Shown in pieces: positions 7,963-14,726 of a stretch of DNA of 15,204 nucleotides (its first letter is position 1; each line of letters opens with the position of its first letter). The stretch is taken from NCBI GenBank assembly GCA_040403075.1, contig JBBALJ010000074.1, forward strand, positions 1 through 15,204. Reading direction: 5' to 3'. The stretch is from RGVD01 sp040403075. GTDB lineage: Bacteria; Bacteroidota; Bacteroidia; UKL13-3. Made by a program: the position numbers and the translations under genes. Below the pieces are notes generated by a model, which worked only from the letters and a program-made list of their open reading frames with translations, did not search any database and was not told the origin of the DNA.

Positions 7963-8752
7963 ATAGTTCAATATAAGCATCCGCATATTGCTCACTATCA
8001 TTGTGTTCCAATATGATTTTGCCCTTTTGTTTTTTCATAAATTTAGATACTTCAACATCAATATCTGCGCTAGCTTTAACAACCGCATCAGCATGTGTGA
8101 TACCTGTAATATATAATCCAGCACTATCAGATTTACCTAATGAAACCACTTGTTTTGAATCGATGGTATTCAAACTTGCTTTACGAGCAAAGTCTTTTCC
8201 CAAATTCTCTTCAAATTGATTTTCGAATACAGAATACACCACTTTGGCATTTCTGAAAACAGGTTCATCCTTATATATAGTTTTCAAATAAAGAGGTATC
8301 AAACTTGTCATCCAACCTTGGCAGTGAATAATATCAGGCTGCCAACCAAGTTTTTTAACAGTTTCTAAAGCGCCTTTGCAAAAGAAAATCGTTCTCTCGT
8401 CATTGTCATTGAAGAAAGCGTTTTTCTCGTCAGTGTATACGAACTTACGGTGAAAATAATCTTCATTGTCCAAGAAATAAACCTGCATTTTGGCTTCTTG
8501 AAGAGATGCTACTTTGATTGTTAGAGGATTATCGTTGTCGTCAATAGTAATATTAATTCCGGATAGCCTAACCACTTCGTGAAGTCGGTTGCGTCTTTCG
8601 TTAATACAGCCGAATCTTGGCATCAATACTCTAATTTCATTGTCTTTTTCCTGAATGGCTTGTGGCAACCTACGTGCTAGGTCACCTACATTAGTCACTT
8701 GAAGAAAAGGAGTCATCTCTGAGGAAATGAACAATACTTTTTTTCTGGCCAT
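7934..8752 (-). CDS. Stand-alone GT5-type glycogen/starch synthase catalytic-domain protein, degenerate
   Basis: The 272 residues correspond only to the N-terminal Rossmann half of GT5 glycogen synthase (GlgA is about 480 residues). The C-terminal GT-B half that binds ADP-glucose is absent. The start KKVLFISSEMTPFL matches GlgA, but the nucleotide-sugar motif KTGGLADV reads QVTNVGDL (18-25), losing the lysine and both glycines. The HAHDWH-type motif reads HCQGWM (143-148). ADP-glucose-dependent synthesis is therefore unlikely; a regulatory, carbohydrate-binding or scaffold role is inferred. Such short GT5-like proteins are, to my knowledge, frequent in Bacteroidota, often near panC, so this is probably a family feature rather than a recent truncation. 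The coding frame is clean, with a normal ATG start and no downstream remnant of the missing half (the DUF4270 gene follows, overlapping). It is the first gene of the operon and is divergent from panC. Confidence 0.82.
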   Translation of the reverse strand: MARKKVLFISSEMTPFLQVTNVGDLARRLPQAIQEKDNEIRVLMPRFGCINERRNRLHEVVRLSGINITIDDNDNPLTIKVASLQEAKMQVYFLDNEDYFHRKFVYTDEKNAFFNDNDERTIFFCKGALETVKKLGWQPDIIHCQGWMTSLIPLYLKTIYKDEPVFRNAKVVYSVFENQFEENLGKDFARKASLNTIDSKQVVSLGKSDSAGLYITGITHADAVVKASADIDVEVSKFMKKQKGKIILEHNDSEQYADAYIELYDTLLQRQN

Positions 8753-8770
8753 AATAAATTATTTGGGCTA

Positions 8771-8778
8771 CAAATTTA
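8771..8778 (-). promoter_or_regulatory. Candidate -7 element for the GT5/DUF4270/aroF/glmS operon
   Basis: On the minus strand TAAATTTG matches the Bacteroidota -7 consensus TAnnTTTG exactly and lies 18 bases before the ATG at 8752, giving a leader of roughly a dozen bases. No clear TTG is seen at the -33 position. It lies in the 106-base divergent region shared with panC. Confidence 0.4.
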
Positions 8779-8858
8779 CGAAATGTTAACGGAATGTTTA
8801 ATATTTGCCAAAAAAATCTTAAACAAAACATACAATACCTTACTAATCAAGCCATATT

Positions 8859-9695
8859 GTGATAAGCTTTACAACCGTTAACGATTTAAGTGCCTATATT
8901 CGAGAGATTAAGCCTACAAAAACAATTGGTTTTGTACCTACTATGGGTGCCCTGCACCAAGGGCACATTTCATTGATTGAAGAATCGAAGAAAAACTGTG
9001 ATGTAACTGTTTGCAGCATTTTTGTAAATCCGACACAGTTTAATAATCTAAGCGATTTGGAAAATTATCCTCGCTTGATCGAGAACGATATGAAGCTTTT
9101 GCTCGAAAATGGCTGCGATGTGCTGTTTCATCCAAGTGTTGACCAAATGTACCCAAATGGCTTACAGAAAAATGAAGAAGATTACGGACAAGTGGTAAAG
9201 GTATTTGAGGGTTTGCATCGTCCCGGACATTTTGATGGTGTGATAACAGTGGTATCTAGGTTGTTTGATATTGTTCAACCTCATAAAAGTTTTTTTGGCC
9301 AAAAGGATTACCAACAGTGCATGGTTGTAGCTGAATTGATAAAAAGGAAATTTCCTGAAATTGAATTGAACATTTGCCCTATTCTGCGCGAAACGAGTGG
9401 TTTGGCCATGAGCAGCAGAAACTTAAGGCTAAACGATGTTGGAAAATCAGATGCTTTGTTGATTTATAGAGCCTTGGAATATATAAAATCTAGATTTGGC
9501 CAAAAGGACTTAGCTATACTTATTGAAGAAGCCAAGCAAATAATTAACGATAGTAAATTATTGTCAATTGAATACTTAGATGTGGCAAATGCTATTAATT
9601 TGGAACCAATAGAAAATTCAAATACTAAATCGGTAGCGCTTGCTGCAGTGCATTGTGGACCAGTTAGGCTCATCGACAATATCTTGCTTAACTAA
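8859..9695 (+). CDS. panC: Pantothenate synthetase (pantoate--beta-alanine ligase)
   Basis: PanC joins pantoate and beta-alanine with ATP to give pantothenate, the precursor of coenzyme A, in the cytoplasm. The 278 residues are of normal length. The nucleotidyltransferase signature PTMGALHQGH (27-36) contains the HxGH ATP-binding motif. VNPTQFN (57-63), the pantoate-site region GLHRPGHFDGV (118-128), FFGQKDYQQ (145-153) and the KMSKS-like loop SSRNLRL (185-191) are all present. The C-terminal dimer domain follows, ending near HCGPVRLIDNILLN. Translation starts at GTG (8859); a stop codon lies in frame 15 bases upstream with no ATG between. panD and panB are not in the window. The gene is divergent from the GT5-like operon. 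It is followed after 70 bases by the M3 peptidase, which has its own promoter candidate. Confidence 0.97.
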   Translation: MISFTTVNDLSAYIREIKPTKTIGFVPTMGALHQGHISLIEESKKNCDVTVCSIFVNPTQFNNLSDLENYPRLIENDMKLLLENGCDVLFHPSVDQMYPNGLQKNEEDYGQVVKVFEGLHRPGHFDGVITVVSRLFDIVQPHKSFFGQKDYQQCMVVAELIKRKFPEIELNICPILRETSGLAMSSRNLRLNDVGKSDALLIYRALEYIKSRFGQKDLAILIEEAKQIINDSKLLSIEYLDVANAINLEPIENSNTKSVALAAVHCGPVRLIDNILLN

Positions 9696-9717
9696 CAAAA
9701 GCTAAAAATACTCAACT

Positions 9718-9746
9718 TTTCTCACAATTCGAATTACATATATTTG
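9718..9746 (+). promoter_or_regulatory. Candidate promoter of the M3 peptidase gene
   Basis: TATATTTG at 9739-9746 matches TAnnTTTG exactly. TTTC at 9718-9721, one base off TTTG, lies 17 bases upstream. The ATG at 9766 is 19 bases after the -7 element, leaving a leader of about 13 bases, which is a sensible arrangement for Bacteroidota. Confidence 0.5.
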
Positions 9747-9765
9747 TCTTCTTAACAATTATTTC

Positions 9766-11898
9766 ATGAAAAAAATTATCACTGCCTTAATGATAAGTAC
9801 AAGTTTACTAACTGCTAATGCCCAAAGCAATAGCGATAACCCTCTTCTAAAAAAATGGTCTGGACCTTATGGTGGGGTGCCAGCCTTTGATGAATATAAA
9901 ATAACTGACATCAAGCAAGCATTAGAAGCAGGTATAAAAGAGAAATTGGATGAAAGTGATGCGATAGCCAACAATCCTCAAGCAGCTAATTTTGAGAACA
10001 CCATTGTAGCTCTTGAGCGCTCAGGTAAAACGTTATCAAGGGTTATGGCTGTTTTTGGCATTTATGGTAGCAATATGAATAGTGCTGAATTTGAGCCGAT
10101 TGAGACTGAAATGACGCCACAAATCTATGCGGTTTCAAATAAGGTTTATCAAAATAAGAAATTATTTCAACGCATAGAGAAAATCTACCTTTCGCCTGAA
10201 AGTAAAAAACTAAATGCTGAACAACAGAGATTGGTTTGGCTCTATTACACGAACTTTGTTCGTGAGGGAGCTAAGGCAGATGCAACAATCAAAGTGAAAA
10301 TTAGCGCCATCAACCAAAAGCTAGCAGGATTGTTCACCAAATTTAGCCAAAATTTGTTGGCCGAAGAGCACAACCAATATGTTGAATTAAAAAGTGAGGC
10401 CGATTTTGATGGATTGCCATCTGAGATAAAAGCAGCAGCTATGGCTCAAGCCAAAGAAAGAGATCTTTCTGTGATGGGTGTGATTTCAAATACCCGTTCA
10501 TCCATCGAACCGTTTTTAACCTTTTCAAATCGAAGAGATTTAAGACAAAAGGCTTGGGAAATTTTTATTAAACGCGGTGATAATGGAAATGCCAATGACA
10601 ACAATTCAACTTTGGTACAAATACTAAAATTGCGAGCACAAAAAGCCAAACTTCTCGGCTTTCCAACCTTTGCTCATTGGAGTTTATCAAATACCATGGC
10701 AAAAAATCCAGAACGCACCATTGCCTTGATGGAAGCGGTTTGGAAACCAGCTATTGCTCAAGTAAAAAATGATGTGGCAAGTATGCAGCAAATGGTACAA
10801 AGCGAAGGAGGCAATTTCAAAATTGCGCCATGGGATTATCGCTATTATGCTGAAAAAGTAAGAAAGGCAAGATATGACCTTGACCAAAATGAGGTGAAAC
10901 AATACTTACAACTTGAGAAATTGAGAGAAGGCATGTTTTGGGTGGCAGGAGAGTTGTTCAATTTATCCTTTAAGCAAGTGCTTGATGTACCCGTTTATCA
11001 TCCTGATGTGCGTGTATGGGAGGTGTCAAACAAAACTTCAGGTAAGGCAATTGGTTTGTGGTATTTCGATCCTTATGCTCGCGCTGGAAAGCGCTCAGGA
11101 GCATGGATGAATGCATACAGAGATCAGTCTAAATTGGATGGCGAAGTGTTGACCATTGTTTCAAACAATTGTAACTTTATAAAAGGTGCCGATGGTGAAC
11201 CCTTATTGATTTCGTGGGAAGATGCAAGCACTTTGTTTCATGAGTTTGGACATGCCTTGCATGGCCTATCTTCTGATGTTACTTACCCAAGCCTTTCGGG
11301 AACTTCGGTAGCCCGTGATTATGTTGAGTTCCCTTCACAAATACTTGAGCGTTGGTTGGCAACACCAGAAGTGTTGAAGCAATTTGCATTGCACTATAAA
11401 ACCAATGAACCAATACCACAAAGTTTGGTAGAACGAATTGATAAAGCAGCAACTTTCAACGAAGGATTTTCTTCGGTTGAAACACTTTCTAGTTCTTTGG
11501 TGGATATGAAACTGCATTTGGCAGGTGATGCTCCAATTAATCCTAAAGCCTTTGAAAAAGAAACTTTAACCAAACTGCATATGCCTTATGAGATTGTGAT
11601 GCGTCATCGTATTCCTCAATTTGGACATATTTTCTCGGGCGATGATTATGCTGCGGGCTACTACAGCTACTTGTGGGCAGATGTAATAAGTGCTGATGCC
11701 TTCGAAGCATTTACTGTAGCCAAAGGTCCTTATGACAAAGCTGTGGCAAAAAGATTGTATGACAATGTGTTTAGCATTGGAAATACCGTTGACCAAGAAG
11801 TGGCTTACAGAAAATTTAGAGGCCGCGATCCTAAAATTGATGCTTTGATGCGTGCAAGAAATTTCCCTTTACCAGTTGAGGTTAAGAAGAAGAAATAG
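9766..11898 (+). CDS. dcp: Exported M3-family peptidyl-dipeptidase (Dcp-like zinc metallopeptidase)
   Basis: This zinc peptidase is expected to release dipeptides from the C-termini of peptides. The 710-residue precursor starts with a type I signal peptide, MKKIITALMISTSLLTANAQ, with probable cleavage after TANA, so it should act in the periplasm. E. coli Dcp has no such signal. The helical N-terminal half (about 30-390) is typical of the M3 'clamshell' fold. The catalytic motif is HEFGH (492-496): His492 and His496 bind zinc and Glu493 is the general base. Glu521 in DYVEFPSQ is the third zinc ligand. LWYFDPYARAGKRSGAW (431-447) and the substrate-site HRIPQFGHIFSGDDYAAGYY region (614-633) follow, with the C-terminus YRKFRGRDP (681-689) as in Dcp/OpdA. 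Dcp and oligopeptidase A are hard to separate by eye; length and the GRDP end favour Dcp. No terminator was recognised after it. Confidence 0.93.
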   Translation: MKKIITALMISTSLLTANAQSNSDNPLLKKWSGPYGGVPAFDEYKITDIKQALEAGIKEKLDESDAIANNPQAANFENTIVALERSGKTLSRVMAVFGIYGSNMNSAEFEPIETEMTPQIYAVSNKVYQNKKLFQRIEKIYLSPESKKLNAEQQRLVWLYYTNFVREGAKADATIKVKISAINQKLAGLFTKFSQNLLAEEHNQYVELKSEADFDGLPSEIKAAAMAQAKERDLSVMGVISNTRSSIEPFLTFSNRRDLRQKAWEIFIKRGDNGNANDNNSTLVQILKLRAQKAKLLGFPTFAHWSLSNTMAKNPERTIALMEAVWKPAIAQVKNDVASMQQMVQSEGGNFKIAPWDYRYYAEKVRKARYDLDQNEVKQYLQLEKLREGMFWVAGELFNLSFKQVLDVPVYHPDVRVWEVSNKTSGKAIGLWYFDPYARAGKRSGAWMNAYRDQSKLDGEVLTIVSNNCNFIKGADGEPLLISWEDASTLFHEFGHALHGLSSDVTYPSLSGTSVARDYVEFPSQILERWLATPEVLKQFALHYKTNEPIPQSLVERIDKAATFNEGFSSVETLSSSLVDMKLHLAGDAPINPKAFEKETLTKLHMPYEIVMRHRIPQFGHIFSGDDYAAGYYSYLWADVISADAFEAFTVAKGPYDKAVAKRLYDNVFSIGNTVDQEVAYRKFRGRDPKIDALMRARNFPLPVEVKKKK

Positions 11899-11940
11899 GT
11901 TGATGTTTGAATAGGGTAATGTGCGGATTTGAGAATTTCT

Positions 11941-12022
11941 CTATTGATTAGCTAGGCGCTTAAATTCTGTAATTTCGATATGTTGTGAATCAAGTACACG
12001 CAGCATTAAATAATTATTGTAT
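11941..12022 (-). repeat. Flanking repeat, copy A (left of the toxin-antitoxin cassette)
   Basis: TAATTTCGATATGT (11970-11983) recurs exactly at 12625-12638 in copy B, and similarity extends left to TTGATTAGCTAGG (TTGCTTAGTTGGG in copy B). Weaker matches occur to the right (GCAGCATT against GCAAGCATT, then ATTGTAT in both). Read on the minus strand, copy A encodes the tail VLDSQHIEITEFKRLANQ followed by TAG (11943-11941). The frame is closed upstream by TGA near 12033, so only about 29 codons remain. It may be the decayed 3' end of a gene or a non-coding repeat. Confidence 0.45.
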
Positions 12023-12046
12023 ATCCTATTTCAAAGTTTAAATTTG
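12017..12046 (+). promoter_or_regulatory. Promoter of the toxin-antitoxin pair
   Basis: TAAATTTG at 12039-12046 matches the -7 consensus TAnnTTTG exactly. A TTG at 12017-12019 precedes it by 19 bases. The ATG at 12065 is 18 bases downstream. This supports 12065, not the earlier in-frame ATG at 12017, as the antitoxin start. Confidence 0.5.
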
Positions 12047-12064
12047 TTAAAAATACAAATAGAC

Positions 12065-12229
12065 ATGGTAACTATAATTAAAGCAGGCGCTAATAAAACT
12101 ACGATTTCTCAATTGTTAGATAAGCTCAAGTATAGTAAAGGTATTAAAGCAAAAAAATATTGTGGTGTCATTAAATTAAAAAAACATCCATTGGCCATTC
12201 AAAAAGAAATGAGAGATGAATGGTCGTAG
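12065..12229 (+). CDS. Short antitoxin of a VapC-type toxin-antitoxin pair
   Basis: This is a 54-residue basic protein directly upstream of a PIN-domain toxin, overlapping it by 14 bases. Its job as antitoxin is inferred mainly from this arrangement. The N-terminal half (MVTIIKAGANKTTISQLLDK) looks like a small DNA-binding or dimerisation unit. The C-terminal half, KYCGVIKLKKHPLAIQKEMR then DEWS, fits the extended segment by which such antitoxins wrap around VapC; I recall similar CGxIKL...PLxIQKxMRDEW tails beside Bacteroidota PIN toxins. The frame is open from an ATG at 12017, but that start lies in the promoter candidate and would add an unrelated leader, so 12065 is chosen. The DNA is AT-rich and lysine codons are abundant compared with the neighbouring peptidase gene. 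Antitoxins of this group usually repress their own operon; no operator was identified. Confidence 0.75.
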   Translation: MVTIIKAGANKTTISQLLDKLKYSKGIKAKKYCGVIKLKKHPLAIQKEMRDEWS

Positions 12230-12587
12230 TTTTCTAATCGATACCAATATTGCGTTGTATTTCTTATCTGGCAATAAAACAATTTCAGATATTATTGATG
12301 GTTCACAATTATATATATCTTTTGTTACCGAGTTGGAATTATTAGGATATAAAGACATTACTTCAAGAGAGCAAAACAATATTAAACTATTTTTGAAAGA
12401 ATGCATCATCATTGACATTAACGAAGAAATTAAAAAACTAACTATTCAGATAAAACAAAAAAACCAAATGAAACTGCCTGATAGCATTATTGCGGCAACA
12501 GCTTTATTTATTGAAATACCGCTGCTAACAGCAGACAAAGGATTTAAGAAAATTAGTAAATTGAACTTAGCTTTGTTTGAGGAATAA
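12216..12587 (+). CDS. vapC: PIN-domain ribonuclease toxin (VapC family)
   Basis: This 123-residue single PIN domain is expected to be a magnesium-dependent RNase that cleaves specific RNAs (tRNA or rRNA in known VapCs) when not held by its antitoxin. The acidic residues are all in place: Asp9 in FLIDTNIALYF, Glu41 in SFVTELELLGY, Asp89 in KLPDSIIAATA and Asp107 in PLLTADKGFKK. The toxin therefore looks active. The start ATG lies inside the antitoxin's last codons (14-base overlap), implying translational coupling, and no other in-frame ATG is near. The pair is compact, has its own promoter candidate, is AT-rich, and is bracketed by an imperfect direct repeat, all of which fits acquisition as a cassette. 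Its RNA target cannot be predicted. Confidence 0.9.
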   Translation: MNGRSFLIDTNIALYFLSGNKTISDIIDGSQLYISFVTELELLGYKDITSREQNNIKLFLKECIIIDINEEIKKLTIQIKQKNQMKLPDSIIAATALFIEIPLLTADKGFKKISKLNLALFEE

Positions 12588-12589
12588 AA

Positions 12590-12673
12590 CTATTTGGTTT
12601 TGCTTAGTTGGGATTTCAATACATTAATTTCGATATGTCGGCAAGCATTCTTGATTGTATTCGAAATTGTCAC
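12590..12673 (-). pseudogene. Flanking repeat, copy B: possible 3' gene remnant right of the toxin
   Basis: It holds the exact 14-base match to copy A (12625-12638) and about 70 percent identity by eye over some 42 bases from 12600. On the minus strand a short open stretch (GTG at 12673, TAG at 12590) reads 27 residues ending CRHIEINVLKSQLSKTK. Copy A ends QHIEITEFKRLANQ in the matching frame, also closed by a stop. The shared pattern HIEI, two residues, F/L-K suggests both are tails of one gene family, although no body of such a gene remains. It starts three bases after the toxin stop. I do not recognise the family. Confidence 0.35.
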
Positions 12674-13065
12674 TAACACATATCACTCAATAAAAATAAA
12701 AGTATTAGTGTTGCTGGTGCAATAATGAAATAACTCATTGATGCGTAATAGATGTATAAATGATATTTTGAATTTGTTTTAATTTTATTCTGTTTATATG
12801 CGATTTTCCCGATTAGAATAGGTGCAAATAGAGTGAGATAAAATGTACCTAAAGAAGCTAGACCAGACCAGTGCCAAAATAAGGTTGTCAAGCATACAAG
12901 AAGCAATCCAACGTAACTTACATGTAATACGAAAAGTTCAAATTTGGGTGCATTAACAACCTTATCAGTTTTCATTTTTCTTGTAATTGAAACATAACAA
13001 ATTACTCCAATCATTGGAATAACTAAATGTATTGTAGATGCTATTAAGATCTCTCTAATGGTCAT
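12673..13065 (-). CDS. Small four-helix membrane protein of unknown function
   Basis: I do not recognise this 130-residue protein. It has four hydrophobic segments at about 7-27, 43-64, 68-88 and 103-126, with short basic loops between them (TRKMKTDK at 28-35; KQNKIKTNSK at 91-100). This suggests an inner-membrane protein with both positively charged loops, and both termini, arranged according to the positive-inside rule. No catalytic motif is seen; FWHWSG (63-68) between helices two and three is the only striking cluster. The ATG at 13065 gives a clean start and the length is well above chance for this AT content. It lies 27 bases after the adenine deaminase stop on the same strand and may be co-transcribed with it, though no functional link is evident. 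Its stop adjoins the flanking repeat copy B. Confidence 0.65.
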   Translation of the reverse strand: MTIREILIASTIHLVIPMIGVICYVSITRKMKTDKVVNAPKFELFVLHVSYVGLLLVCLTTLFWHWSGLASLGTFYLTLFAPILIGKIAYKQNKIKTNSKYHLYIYYASMSYFIIAPATLILLFLLSDMC

Positions 13066-13092
13066 TTCAACTATTTCCCAAAAATGATAAAA

Positions 13093-14694
13093 TTAGTTGT
13101 TCTCATATACAAACCTAAAACTATCTCCATCAAACAAGCCTTTGTCGCTCAGCTTTAGGTGGGGTATCACCAATAGCGCCATAAACGACAGGCTCATAAA
13201 GGGTGCTTGTAAACTAGAACCCAAGACCTGTTTGGCGAAGGTATCTAGCTCGGTATAATCCTTAGATACTTCCCATGCATCCTTATCGCTCATGAGTCCT
13301 GCCACAGGCAAGGGTAATACTTTTTCTGTTTGCTTGTTTACGGCACTTAAGCCTCCTGTGTTTGAAATCAGCAAATTCACCGCTTGGCAAATGGATTCAT
13401 CATCTACACCCACAGCAATGATATTATGACTATCATGTGCTACTGAACTGACAATGGCACCTTCTTTTAAACCAAAGTTTTTTACATGGCTTATGGCCAC
13501 AGGAGCCGCTTTGTAGCGGTTTATTACCACCATTTTCAGGATATCGTTTTCGGGTAGTACTTCCTTTTTGTCGACTAATAATTTATTAGTGATGAGTTGC
13601 CCATCAAGACACTCAATGACATATTCTTGTTCTTTTATTTGATAAGCAAAATCAGCAAGGGTTTTGAGAGAACAATCAAAATGATTAATACAATCCACTT
13701 GCACCCGTTTTATCTTGGATTGGCCTTTGTCAGCCACCAATTCTCCTTTGATATAAGTTTGGTCTATTATAAAGTTTTGCAAATCGCGGGTGATGATAAA
13801 ATCAGCCCAATCGCCAACTTGCAATTTGCCAACAGCCATTTTATAATGATCTATAGGGTTGAGGCAAGCCACCTGCAATACCTTGAACAAATCGTTTCCT
13901 TTTTGCAAAGCCCTTGCCACCAATTGGTTGATATGTCCTAGTTCTAAGGCATCTGCATGCTTGTCGTCACAGCAAAACATAAGCATTTGGTAGTGTTCAT
14001 CCATCAAAGGAATGAGGGCTTCAAAGTTTTTGGCAGCGCTTCCTTCTCTAATAAGCACTTTCATACCTTGCTGTATTTTGAATAAAGCCTCATCATAAGT
14101 AAAGCACTCATGGTCGGTGCTTATTCCTGCTGCTATGTATTTTTTTGCTAAGTCGCCACTAAGGCCTGGGGCATGTCCATCAACGGGTTTATTGTATTTT
14201 TTTGCTGCCGCAATCTTGGCCATCACCTCTGGGTCTTCATATAAAACCCCAGGAAAATTCATCATTTCAGATAGGTACAAGATATCAGGGGACGCAAGTA
14301 ATTCCTCCACTTCCTCCACACTCAGGCTAGCACCTGCCGTTTCAAAAATGGTGGCAGGCACACAGCTAGGGACACCAAAATTAAAATGAAAGGGTACTTG
14401 TTTGGCATTGTTTATCATGTATTCAACACCCGCCATTCCTAGTACGTTGGCAATTTCATGTGGGTCGCTAATGGTGCCAACAGTGCCATGCAAAACGGCC
14501 ATCCGTGCAAATTCGCTTGGTACAAGCAAACTGCTTTCAATATGCACATGGGCATCAATAAAACCAGGAAGAATATATTCATCTAATTTTTCATCAATAG
14601 GGGTAATGCTTTTGATTCGTGAGTCTTCAACAACTATTTGAGCGGGGTATATGTTTCGATTAACAATATCAATCAGATTGGCTTTGATGTGCAT
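13093..14694 (-). CDS. ade: Adenine deaminase
   Basis: It converts adenine to hypoxanthine and ammonia for purine salvage, in the cytoplasm. It belongs to the amidohydrolase superfamily (AdeC/Ade type). The frame is open from an ATG at 14727 (544 residues), but I prefer Met12 (14694, 533 residues): MHIKANLIDIVNRNIYPAQI is how this family begins, while the 14727 codon directly abuts the T-run of the ndk terminator. In 544-residue numbering the metal motif is DAHVHIESS (58-66), with DPHEIANVLG (88-97), SEMMN (153-157), DGHAPG (183-188), DHECFTYDEA (205-214) and CCDDKHADAL (252-261), whose aspartates lie at the metal centre. The C-terminal domain contains SVAHDSHNI (428-436), typical of adenine deaminases and not of dihydroorotases. 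GC content appears higher here than in the toxin-antitoxin region. The terminator upstream implies its own weak promoter or ndk read-through. Confidence 0.95.
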   Translation of the reverse strand: MHIKANLIDIVNRNIYPAQIVVEDSRIKSITPIDEKLDEYILPGFIDAHVHIESSLLVPSEFARMAVLHGTVGTISDPHEIANVLGMAGVEYMINNAKQVPFHFNFGVPSCVPATIFETAGASLSVEEVEELLASPDILYLSEMMNFPGVLYEDPEVMAKIAAAKKYNKPVDGHAPGLSGDLAKKYIAAGISTDHECFTYDEALFKIQQGMKVLIREGSAAKNFEALIPLMDEHYQMLMFCCDDKHADALELGHINQLVARALQKGNDLFKVLQVACLNPIDHYKMAVGKLQVGDWADFIITRDLQNFIIDQTYIKGELVADKGQSKIKRVQVDCINHFDCSLKTLADFAYQIKEQEYVIECLDGQLITNKLLVDKKEVLPENDILKMVVINRYKAAPVAISHVKNFGLKEGAIVSSVAHDSHNIIAVGVDDESICQAVNLLISNTGGLSAVNKQTEKVLPLPVAGLMSDKDAWEVSKDYTELDTFAKQVLGSSLQAPFMSLSFMALLVIPHLKLSDKGLFDGDSFRFVYENN

Positions 14695-14726
14695 AGGTGT
14701 ATGGCTTTTGATGAACAATGTTACCA

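Noticed and set aside
8800..8807. AATATTTG as a panC promoter -7 element
   Set aside because: It differs from the consensus at its first base, has no TTG at the -33 distance, and lies over 50 bases from the start codon; too weak to list.
12017..12064. Longer antitoxin starting at the upstream ATG
   Set aside because: The extra 16 residues overlap the promoter candidate and look unlike the rest; the ATG at 12065 follows the -7 element at a normal distance.
11941..12663. Integron attC sites around the toxin-antitoxin cassette
   Set aside because: The paired RYYYAAC and GTTRRRY core boxes were not found, and no integrase gene is in the window.
13597..13941. 114-codon open frame on the plus strand
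   Set aside because: Antisense shadow of adenine deaminase; the real frame has all metal-binding motifs.
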